Shown one piece after another: positions 28,101 through 40,100 of a stretch of DNA of 64,000 nucleotides; position 1 is the stretch's first letter, and every line of letters begins with the position of its first letter. Both the position numbers and the translations under genes were made by a program. The DNA lies in the NCBI RefSeq assembly GCF_028583425.1, contig NC_072807.1:34353001-34417000 (forward strand), written 5' to 3'. The notes below the pieces were generated by a model. It made no database searches. It was not told the origin of the DNA and saw only the letters and a list, made by a program, of their open reading frames with translations. Source of the DNA: Eublepharis macularius. Its lineage: Eukaryota; Chordata; Lepidosauria; Squamata; Eublepharidae.

Positions 28101-31100
28101 CTTTCCCTACCCAAAACCCACTTTCTCCAGGTTTCTCCAGGTTTCACCCCCCAGATCTCCAGGAATTTCCCAACTTGGAGCTGTCAACTCTAGCTGGGTT
28201 CCATTATTGCAAGTGAGAGTCAAGCTACAAGTGACACCTTACACAGGTTGGACACGTGTCAGCTTCCCTCAAGTTTTGATGGGAAATGTAGGCGTCCTGG
28301 TTTTACAGCTTGGCTCTGCATTACAGCTGCAAGACCAGGATGCCTACATTTCCCATCAAAACTTGAGGGAAGCTGACAAGTGTCCAACCTGTGTAAGGCG
28401 TCACTTGTAGTTTGGCTCTCAGGCTGGTTAGCAGAACAGCATCTGGGGAAGAAGCCAGCGGAAAGAGGACCCTGGGTCTAAGGAGTGTTTGGCTCCTTCC
28501 ACCTGCATTTGCTTTTTTGCTCTTAAAATTAGATCCCTCTTCCCTCCTTAAGGCAATGAATCAGATTCCAGCAAGCCTGTAGTGTTTTACCAAGGCCTTA
28601 TCTGGTTTTTTTTTCATTAAGGTGATACTGTTCATATCAGCACCTATGTGCTCTTTGAAAGGGAAGAGTAGGTGATTTTCCCCTACCCTCATTTTGCCAG
28701 AGAACACAGAAGGACTGGTGATGGGCCTTTGTGTCAGTAAAGAGGGCAAGGTTTTCTCTGTCATTTCTGCACAGGTAGGAGAGGTTAAAATGTGAATAAA
28801 GCCATTCCAAAATGTATATTGCTCTGTGGGAGTAAATGATGGGTGGAAGATTTAAAACGTATTATATAAAGACTTAGATCCAATAGAAGATTTTGGGAGA
28901 TAAAAAGAGGAATGATTTCTACCAATGCCCCCATCCCCGCTGCAGAACTCTGATTCCCCCATCATGTTTTCTGAGGGGCGGAGCTGTCCTCCTAAAGCAG
29001 AATGGGGGGGGGGGCATTTGGCTTCAGTGAGAGCAAGGAGGCAAAAAAAAGCCCTGCTCTGTGGACAGAAATCGCTGGTGGATCCAATTCAAAAAATGCA
29101 GGAACACTGAAATGCCATTGGCTACGAACAGATTTTAAAACCCTAATATGAATGCATTTTGCACTTCAGTCTTCCACATGAACATACCAATAAGGCAAGA
29201 GTGGCTTAAACATGCTTAAGCGGCACACATGAAATCTCCAATGGGACACATTTTTCCTTTCCAGGTTGCACGAGCTGATCCTCTTTTTAATAAGCACTGC
29301 ACGCATATAATAACCCTCCCACTTGCTTTCTGATTAGCAGTATTAATCAGAATATATAGTATTATTTTTAGAACTCTGTTCTAATCAGAAGAATCGGGGG
29401 GTTTTCTTGGTCAACGTGCCTTGTGTATAAACACCAGGACCTTAGTGGGCAAAAACAGTAGCTTTCTTGTAACTTTGGCTCAGGCTGAGTAGTTGATCCA
29501 TGCTGTTAATACTCAACAAGATTTTGAAAGCTGTCTTGTGCAATGAGTCTATTAATTTATGTTAAGGAAATCACGGCCAATAGTAAAGAATAGGCTGATG
29601 TTTCTTAACGGGGGGAGGATAGACCCAATCCCAACAGTATGAGCCATTCAATACCAGAATAAGTAAAAACAGCCAGTTGGCAGAGCTGATCAGCAAAAGG
29701 AGAATAAGATACAGATTTTTAGTTGCAGAAGATGATAATAAAGCTATTTAGGGTATGCCCGAAGTAAAACAAAAACAGACCTCACAAAAAAACACAGAGG
29801 GAAGGGAAAGGAATAATTAGAACCTGTTTATTTTAATCATAGCACCTTAAAGGCTAACAATTCCTGTGTTACAATTCACTTCATTGGGTGCCTGCAAAGG
29901 AGGTGTGCTCTAGTTCACAAAAGTTTATGCCGGTATTTAATGTTATTGATCTTTAAGGTGCTGCAACATTCCCATTTATTCTGGTTGCACTAGAGTAGCA
30001 CGGCTACCCCTGGGAATTAAATTACATTAAGCAGTTTAAAAAGAGCCAGAGAGAGAAAGACCGAAGGATTGATCTTTGGCATGCCTCTGTTAGAGGGCTC
30101 AGGGATGCCCGAAGGCCTGGAGACAAAAAACACCACGCTGAAGTGGCCGTTCTTCATTCAGCTTATGGAATGTGTACATTCAAAGAGTGCGTGGCAGACA
30201 AGTCTGTGTCCATAAAACTGAGAGACTGCAAAGCAAAAGGAGAGATGAAGGAAATGCATAGGATTTCCTGAAGTTTAATAAAGTAGATAAATGTCTGTAG
30301 GGGAAAAAATGTTGGGACCAAAATAGGTGCAAGAAGGAAGGAACTGGAGTTCATGTGCTAGGAACGCAAACTGGTACTCTTTGGAACAGATCAGGGAAGA
30401 AAACAAAGAGGTATAAGGAAGGAACCTTTCCCCCAAAATTAAGCATCCACAGCAAAGAATATAACTTACAATGCCTATGCATCTAACTTGATCTGCATAA
30501 TTTATTTCAATAACAAACGGTATCTTTTGGTGGCATTTTAGAATTTCTTTTTATGGACTCCTCCTTTCTCCCCCATAAATAGGGTTACCAGGTGCCCACT
30601 GGTGGCGGGCAAACTCCTGGGGATTTGCCCCCTTATCCACCGCTGAGTGATCGGCAGGAGGGGGCAAACTCCCAGAGCATGCCCGCCACTGGCATGCACC
30701 TCAGGAGCGCACGCCGTGCATGCGCTCCCACCACTCGCGTTGGCCGCGGGAGCATCCCTGTGCTCCGATCTGACCTCAAACCGGCCAAATTGGAGCACGG
30801 GAGCACTCCCACGGCCAGCACAATGACATCGCTTCCGGAAGTGACATAATCATCACGTGCTCACAAGGGTAAGTTCCAGGCCCCTATCCTCCCGTTGAGA
30901 GGATAGCAGGACCTGGCAACCCTACCCATAAACCTCAAACTATTTCCCGCGTTACATCTAGTCATGGCCTCCAAATGCTATTTGCCCAGCTTTTTCCAGA
31001 CACTACAACGGAAACCATCTTTTGCATTTACACCAAGTCAAATGTGAGATCTAAACTGGGCAGAATATATACTCACTTTAAAATTGTCACTCTTGATTTT

Positions 31101-34100
31101 TCCCCAAGGAGGAGGAGGAAGGGAAGAAATAAAATGTTCAATCAAGGACTCTCTCAGATGGGGAAATTTGGTGGTAACTAAGACCTTAATGTACTGTTTC
31201 TTTTATATCCCCCAGCCTTCAGAACTAGGCCTAAAAAACAGAAATAATCCAAGGCAGGGTTTTTTTTATATACGTGGCCATTTCACTCAGGACATTCAGG
31301 AAGAAGCAGCTGTTTTGTTAGGAGGAGGAGAAGCCCAAAGAAGAGGATTCACACAGGTATAACAATAACAACACAACATTCGATTTATATACCACCCTTC
31401 AGGATGACTTAACACTCACTCAGAGCGGTTTACAAAGTATGCTATTATTATCCCCACAACAAAACACCCGTGAGGTGGGTAGGGCTGAGAGAGCTCTGGA
31501 AGAGCTGTGACTGACCTAAGGTCACCCAGCTGGCTTCAAGCAGAGGAGAGGGAATTAAACCTAGTTCTCCAGATTAGAGTCCTGCTGCTCTTAACCACCA
31601 CACCAACATGTTTCTCTACACGAGACATCTGACATGTGAAGAACACAGGAGATGTTCTTCAAAAGATGGGAGAATCCGTTCTAATAATGATAACAGAAGA
31701 AACGATTTCTAGTGCAAAACTGATGAAATAAGGGCCCGTGTGACGACGGCCAGGGTTCCCTGGACTGGGTTCATTTAGCTAACACAACTCCTGTTAAATT
31801 CAGAAGGGCCTGTTGAGCTGAGATGCTAATATTATCATTTGTGCGGAGTTTGCTACCTGGATAGGGTAACAGCCCTACGTATTTAGAAACAATGGGGCTA
31901 TGTAGAGGGAAGTCTACGCTACAGCTTGCTAGATCTCTCCTGCCCCCAAATCTCTTCTTTTGCTAAGAAGCAGCAACTGTGAACTATCCAAAAGTAAACA
32001 GGAATGATTGTTTCCTTCCTGTGCTTTTATAAAAGGGCATGTTTGTTTATTCAAAACAATGGCGTAATTCTGCTGTGTACACAAATCCACAGTTCAGAGA
32101 GTTACGGGAGCGTCTGTTGCATCATGTGTCTTTGGGAAGTGACCTGATTTAGCACTTTGCTTATCTCACTATAATATCATTTTCTCCCAAGTTCTCCTCT
32201 AACTACAATCTAGCAGTGACCAGGTTTCCCCATTTTTCTCTTTTAAAGATTTTCCAGAAGGGATTTGGGGCGGGGGGCGGGGGGCGGGGGGGGGGGGAGT
32301 GGACATGACATAAGAACAGTAGTTGCTGAAGAGGATCTAGATCTATTACTTGGAGGTAGATTTTTTTTTTTGGTTGGGCTGTCATGTTTTCTTAGAACCC
32401 ACGGAACAATGCTGGATCCAAATCAAGTATAGTGCAAATCGTGAGGGGGGGCGGGAATGGAGGTTTTCTGTCCCCAGGGAAACCTCTACCGTCCTGCCGC
32501 AAACCAGGCTGCTATGGAATGGTGCGCGGGTATGATATAAAACAGAAAAGGGCTGTACAGTGACGGCAACACTGAACCCTCTTAGAGTGACCCCAAGGTC
32601 ATTTTGATCCCAGCCAAATCCAAATACAGAAAGCGAGTCTGTCTGGAGGAAAAGTGGAGGGGAGAGGAGGGCTGTAGAGAGTGGAGTCAGCCGTCACACC
32701 TCCCCGTTGCACTTCTAAAATTACATCCCTGCCCCAATATGGTTGGAGCAATTGAACTTCTATCTGAAAATGCTGAGCTGCTGTTCTCACATAACACTTG
32801 ATTCAGTTTTAAAGTATAATGTTGTTGGTTGTTGTGGGTTTTCCGGGCTGTATTGCCGTGGTTTTGGCATTGTAGTTCCTGACGTTTCGCCAGCAGCTGT
32901 GGCTGGCATCTTCAGAGGTGTAGCACCAAAAGACAGAGATCTCTCAGTGTCACAGTGTGGACACTGTGCTAGAGTCCACACTGTACTAGGAGTTCCACAC
33001 TGTGACACTGAGAGATCTCTGTCTTTTGGTGCTACACCTCTGAAGATGCCAGCCACAGCTGCTGGCGAAACGTCAGGAACTACAATGCCAAGACCACGGC
33101 AATACAGCCCGGAAAACCCACAACAACCATCGTTCTCCGGCTAGAGTCCACACTGTGCTAGGAGTTCCACACTGTGACACTGAGAGATCTCTGTCTTTTG
33201 GTGCTACACCTCTGAAGATGCCAGCCACAGCTGCTGGCGAAACGTCAGGAACTACAATGCCAAGACCACGGCAATACAGCCCGGAAAACCCACAACAACC
33301 ATCGTTCTCCGGCCGTGAAAGCCTTCGACAATATAATGTTGTTATTTACACAAAGAACTTTAAATGAAAAACTGAGGGGGTGGCAATGGGAAGGGAGGTA
33401 CAATACAAGCTTTCAAGTCTTACAAGGTGTCTTCTGAAGAACAATCCATGAATTATGTAGCTTAAACATGTAGCATACAGCAGGCCAACGTTAATTAACT
33501 TGTCATTATTTCTGTATCTTGAAGCAGATGTCTTTTAACAAGAGCAAGACTGGAGTCCAGTAGCACCTTAAAGACCAACAAGATTTCCAGGGTATAAGCT
33601 TTCAAAAATCAAAGCTCCCTTTGACAGATGCTTTGGCTCTTGAAAATTTAAAACCTGGGAAATCTTATCAATCTTTAAGATGTTACTGGACTCAGACCTT
33701 GCTCTTCTAGTGCAGATCAACATGGCTACCCACCTGAAAATATTTTTAAAAGGCTTTCTTCATAGGGGTCCCACTCTCTGTTTGCCAAGTTTCTTTTTAT
33801 CAGTTCTGTCCCTTGGGAATTCCCCTACAGTTGGGTACTGAAATCTGTCTCCCTACCCTGCAACGCTTTCAATGTACACAGCCAATCTGAGAGGGGCTGA
33901 ACATTATTGTCAGACACCTGCCAACCTAGAAGAACTGGGAGGGGGGCATAGGATTAAAGGACAGATACCCAGGTTAAGTTCAAGATTTGGATCCAGTAGC
34001 ACCTTAAAGACTAACTAGATTTCCCGAGTATGAGCTTTTGAGAGTCAGAGCTCCCTGATATCACATGCTGACATCAGACATGATATAATTCAGCCCTGAT

Positions 34101-37100
34101 GTTATTCTCCAGCGCAGCAGTTCACTTTCTCCTGTTTTTTCCATCGCCACTGATTACCTGCATAGCCAAATGTAAACAGAACCCTTTCTCGTTTATAATT
34201 AGTCTTCTTGCCTGACTGATAAGGAGCATGCTTGGAATGAACACAGCGGAATAAATGACTCCAATTTACAAAGCGATCCTTATCCCTTACTTAGTCCTGC
34301 AGGGTGAGACACAAATGCTATTTAATTCCCCTGGTGTCAATGAAACACAATGCTAGAGCAGCAGAAAAACTGACTCTAGCACCATGATGTGAGTGGGAGG
34401 TTACTGTGGAACTTCAGCAGAGCAAGGGAGGAAAGCTGAGCAGTAGAGGCAGAAAGTGCCGTCAAGTCGCAGCTGACTTATGGCACCCCCTGCTGGGGTT
34501 TTCAAGGCAAGAGACTAATAGAAGCAGTTTGCCGTTGTCTTCCTTGGCATAGCAACTGTGGACTTCCTTGGTGGTCTCCCATCCAATCATTAACCAGGGC
34601 AGACCTGGATCTGACAAGTTCAGGCTAGACTGGGCCATCCAAGTCATGGCAACAAGCTGAGTAGAACTGGGAATATAAGATGGGGCAAGAGGAAAGGCTA
34701 GTCAGGATTCTGTGCTTCTTTGGGAGCCATCCCTGGCCCTTATTTTAAATGCACATGCTCTTATTGAAGCCTTCGGAAACTACCCGCTTCTATCTGGGCA
34801 GCCACAACAAAGGATACTATTCTAACTTGGCCTCTAATCACAGCATGCTGCCAGGATTCATAAGACCCAACCAGGAAATACAGGTCACGTCTATCGCACT
34901 GCATGGCACAGGACTAACTCGCGCGTTGTCCTTAGGTCTACGTGCCCACAAGAGGGGACTTTCCTGATGAGTGGCTCTGTGGAAACAGCATGCTCTGCAG
35001 GAACAATAAGCACCCAACAGCCAGGCAGGACATGAGGAGGCGAAGAACATTTTTCAGACCTCTTACAAACACTTCACTTGCAACAGGGATTGCAGGATCA
35101 AAGCTCCATGTGCAAGAGAGGACGGAGGGAGGTCTGTACCTTAAAGTATGCCTTTCCACCCCATAACAAGACACGGAAAACCCACAACCCCCAAGTATCT
35201 TTCCTGAAGCCCCTGCAACGAGAAGCAATTGCATACGGCTAACCCAGCTTTACTCAATAGCTTAGAGACTCTACAAAGAAGAAATAGGATACATACACAG
35301 CCTGTTGCCAACCACAGAAGCAACACAGAAAAAATTACCTCCCACCAAATGTAAATTGTCAGTGGGATTTCCAACAGAAGAGTGGGGAACAAGAAACCCA
35401 TTCCCATTTACACACCATGTTCCTATATCTAGGTGTTAACCTAGCCGATGCACAGGAAGAGGCAGCCCTACAGATTCTGCAGCCTTTCTAGGCCGTTGTA
35501 AGCATAGCTTGGCAGCAGCAAATTCAGGTGGTTAATGTTTAATTCAATCTAACTCTCTGTAATTTGATCCCGTGGCTTCTCGTTCTGTTCTCAGTGAACC
35601 AGACAAACTGTGGCTGAAAGAGCGGTTCCTCACCCAGCGCTGTCTATGTAATCCTCTCTCTTTCTGTCTCGTACACATTTTTACCACAAACAACATCTTT
35701 TGCAATCACAGCTCTCACAACTATTTTCCAGGGACGGCAATGATTATCGTTATATAGCGGCCGGGCTATCTTCACTACTCCTACTAGCCAAGTCAAATCT
35801 ATCCCGTATAAGAAACGTTCACTTATATATGCAGACAAAACCACTTGTTTTCTGAAAAGAAGTTCTAGTCCATTATTTGACCTTTACAAAATAAATGCCT
35901 GAAGTACGAAATGTCATTGTCAACATGAAGTTTACCTGCAAAAAGGACTGGAAACAGTAGGAATCATATAACAAATCCCACCATTCATACAGAAGGATCC
36001 ATAACTACTGCCACAGAGTTCTTCATGATCTAAAATGAAAAAGGAGCACAAGGACACATTTATTGTAACTTACCTTGCATTAATCAAATTAGATGATATG
36101 AAAGAACATCACACTAATGAGTTTTCAACACCTCCCCACCCCCAATATCATACAAACAAGTAAAGCTAATTTATTTTTAATCACGGCAAGAAGAAAAACA
36201 GATTAGTCTTGTCTTTTAGCCAGATAGTGACAATAGTCTTCCATCTCCCCGCTTTCCAGATTGTGCCAGCATTGGGATTCGCTGACATAAGCAGATGTCA
36301 TATATGATGCAATATACAAGGGGAGGAATATGGTGGTTACCGCAAACTTTTTTTTTTAATCTTAAAAAATATGTGCAAGCCAGTTTGCAGAAAACAAGGA
36401 AGGGACCTAGGTATAAAGATGTGTGTGAATCTTAGGACAAAATAAATGACCAGATGGCGACTCATGCTTGTGTGGAACTGATGGTAGTAAAGGGGTCAGG
36501 ACTTCAGGTTCTGTGTAATACCCATGTGAATCTGCATAGACTATGGCCTGTGGCTACCACAGTGTTGCAAAAGGGGTGTCCTTAAACAACTGGTTTGCAT
36601 TTCAGTGTGCCTTAAAGGTATATAAAACTGAGCACAGCCTTCAGATATCATGTTCAAATAAGTTGCACTTAGAGATTGGAATGCCTGTTTACACTTCTTG
36701 TTTTGGCTGCAGTGCATGACCAATAGCTATTCCATTCGATGCTACTGTATTCCTTGTTGGTATACAAATTTCTGAATCTTGCTCAAGCTTTTCCCAAAGG
36801 GACTGGGAGTGTCTCTTACATGCTGTGGCTGCTATTTTAACTTGCTTGGATGGCATTGTGAGAGGGGTGCACAAGAATCAGGCACAAATAATGTCATGGG
36901 ATAGATACAAGGGAGATTTTTCCTATCATAATACATTTAATTACACAGATTAAAAGTTGCACATTAAATGGAATTGAGGTTACTTTTTAAAAAAATTATT
37001 TGTTTTTTTTTAAATTTTTTTTATTTTTCATAACTACAAAACACTACACAGCACTACACAAGACTATCACAAGGAAAGGGGAGAGGGAAGGGACAAAGGG

Positions 37101-40100
37101 GGGTGGAAAAAGAAAAAAAGAAAAAGGGGGGGGGAATGAACTACAAACACTAAACACTACACTTCAATGTTTCCCTTCATACTGTCATAATACAAAAATA
37201 GCTCCCTAGGATAATGATGGAGTGGTTAATCATACAGAGAATAAACATTTCAAATTCTGATTAAACTTTCCTCCCCCTTCTAGGTCCCGGACGCAGTTCT
37301 CTCTGTGCAACCGCTGTTGCGGTGCTCTCCTCCTCCCCCCCCTCCGGCTCCTCCTTTTCTTCGTTCTCGGTGCAGCAGAGTTCTGGGTTTTTATTCTCAA
37401 AATCCTTTAGTTGATCTTCTGATAATATCTTATAGGCCTGATCTTTATATCTGAACCATATTCCTTAAAAAAATTATTTGGAAAGCAACTGCGGGCTCAT
37501 CTATTTTTATTTTATTTATTTTTATTTATGTCATTTATAGTCTGCCTTTCTCACTGAGACTCGAGGCGGAATACATAGGGCCAAGCTACACATGACGAAT
37601 GACACTTGAATGGCAAGTGTATTTCTCCCTGTTCACTTGCCCTCCACTCAATCCACTTGCCGTTCAAGTGTCATTCGTCATGTGTAGCTTGGCCCCTTGT
37701 GTGAAATTAGTACAATCAGTATCAGGAACATTTCTATATAGTGTTAAGGACCTTTCCACAACAGGAACAGGACAAACAGTGCAATCCTAAGAAGAGTTAC
37801 TCTAAGCCCGCTGAAATCAATGGGCTTAGACCAGAGTTATTCTGTTTAGGATTGCACTGAAATTGACTGTGCTCAGTCCTTCTGTTTCTGTGATTGTGGT
37901 ATCACAATGGCTACTATGGTTGAAAATCCTCCAAAATACGGCAAAGGTGACAGAATTGCTGATTTATTAGTACCTTGCAACTGAAAACTACAGACTCTTG
38001 ATTTAGTAATTAGAGTGTCGGACCCAGGTTTGAATCCCTGCTTTGTCATGGAAGATTGCTGGGTGACCGTGGGCCAGTTGCACATTCTCAGCCTAACCTA
38101 CCTCAAAGGGCTGCTGTCAGGATAAAATGAAGGAGAGGAGAATGGTGTAAGCTGCTTGGAATCACCGTTGGGGGGAAAGCCAGGGTATAAATGCAATGAA
38201 ATAATAAATCAAGCAGTGAAATAAGGAATTTGAGAAGAAGTAAGTAGGTCTACCTCCCCAAGGGGTCAGACTTGGATACTAAAAGTATTGGCTTTCACAT
38301 GGCCTGGAATTTCTCTGCCTACAGTGAATACCAACAAATAAAAAGCTCTCCTTCACCCAGTAAACATTTCCCCTCGTGGAACTTGTGAAATATATATAAA
38401 TAGATATATATTCTTAAACCTTTTAAATGCAATGGGTCAGGTAAATTAGTGCTGTGATTATGCATGCTCTCCATCTCTGCGCATAGTTATTTAGGTAAAG
38501 GCCTTCGAGAGGGAAGAGAGATTATTTTTGCAACTTTGCACATTAGGACCAAACATTTCCATTACAACAGAATCGGCTCATGGCATCTCACGCTTGAAAG
38601 CTATGTGCTATCTTGCACATTAGGTGTCACAGTCACTGTTATTTCTAGCAGCACCTGAAAATGAGGCGACAGCAAATCTTTAAATGGAAAGGCAGTGCTG
38701 TGATGGTGGAAGGGTACATCTCGTTCTTCAAACGATTTACGTTATGGCGAATTCTCCTTTTTCACATACCGAAAAAACGAACGGATGTGATGCCGCCATT
38801 TCCGGTACAGAAAATTAACTCCCTGCTCTCACGAAGTGCAGAGAAACATCCAGTACCACAGCCAGGAATGGAAATATTGGACACCGCAAGTCGGGAGCAA
38901 GTTGTGCCAGAAGGGTGGAGAACAGTTCTTCACTCCTCGCAGCTGTTATTACAGAGTCATCATAACCGGATCTGCTTGTTCATCTAGTACTGTTTCTTTG
39001 CTGACAGAATAAACTCATCCAACCTGAATTTCTCTCTCTATTTTTATTTTGATTTTGTAAAGTTGGTTGGAAAAGTTTGAGTCTTATTTAAAGAGACCTG
39101 GGCTATGGCTTTTATGACTGAAGCTACTAATGGGACTAGATTGCAAGCTTCGTTGTTAGACTTCAGGCACTCTGCTGCACTTTAGATGGCTATAGTCAGC
39201 GATTGTGGCTGTAATCAGTGATTTTATAATGATTTACAAAAGCAAGTTTCTCTCTCCAAAAATGCAACTAGAAAGCTAGGCATTGTCCGTCTTTGTACAT
39301 GTGTGCTGGTGTGGGCTCCTCTGTGCTGTTGGCCACTGGGCTGTGATGTTGCAGGATTTTCACAAACTTTACAGTTCATGAAAAGGAAGGATCTGTCACA
39401 CAACCCTGACCTCTAATGCCGCTACTGTGAGGGGAAAGTCAGTTTCACTTGACAAATCTTCATGTCTGAATTCAGACAGGAATCTCTCATTTTACAGCAA
39501 GAGAAGTTTAATCGGTTAATTGGGGGGGCACAAGAAAGCAAGATGTGGAAGGGGGGGACTTGTATAGGGATAAGGAACAGGACAGCTTGTCCCGAGGAGG
39601 CAAAGTGTCTGACTGTTATAGGCAGGAAGGAGGCAACAAGAGATACCGAGAGAATATTTTAATTTTACTCTGTTTCTGCTAACTTGCTGTTATATGGTAA
39701 GCTATTTAAAGAGGTGGATTTTTTTCCCAATTTTTAATTGTTCTTGTTATGACTTTGTAAACTGCTTTGAGGTCACTTCGGTGTTGAAAAGTGGCATACA
39801 AATACTTTATAAGTAAATAAATCAGAAAATGGAGGTAACGCATCAACACACAAGTCCTAGGGAGAGGAGGGATTCTGCGATGTTGACAGGAAGGCACGTA
39901 AAAGATATCTGTCTGCAGTTTGGATGGGTTTGATCTTCACAATCTTTGTTTGCCAGGTTGCTGTTTTACAAGCTACCTTGTGTTGACATGAATGGCAAAA
40001 AGATGGGGAAGAAATGTTTTAAAAATAAAATTAAGGTAAGAGAGGTCTGACTTTTATATACTAATTCAAAATATCTAGACAGATATTTGGCTGTATTTCT

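Larger units (their letters stand above)
26411..35935 (-). other. NRG4: NRG4 intron between EGF exon and membrane exon
   Basis: A 9.5-kb intron. Recognised contents are a LINE-type tail with ACTTG repeats near 27460-27495, MITEs at 27964-28192, 28215-28420 and 30580-30924, a SINE at 31361-31612, a Penelope-like hairpin at 32827-33331, a dispersed inverted-repeat family at 33535-33742, and a 5S-derived SINE at 34453-34648. I see no exon or known repeat in 28430-30570, 31620-32820 and 34660-35930. Confidence 0.75.

Noticed and set aside
32969-33312. CRISPR-like direct repeats
   Set aside because: There are only two 172-bp units without spacers, in a vertebrate genome, and they are part of a mobile element.
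32743-33367. Repeated 70-133 codon frames on both strands
   Set aside because: They translate the Penelope-like terminal repeats in both orientations; there is no gene.
34560-34648. 5S rRNA gene
   Set aside because: Only the 3' half is similar and it is joined to a SINE tail.
34938-35234. 98-codon minus-strand frame with hydrophobic stretches
   Set aside because: It has no splice signals, no family likeness and no support from context; it is probably chance.
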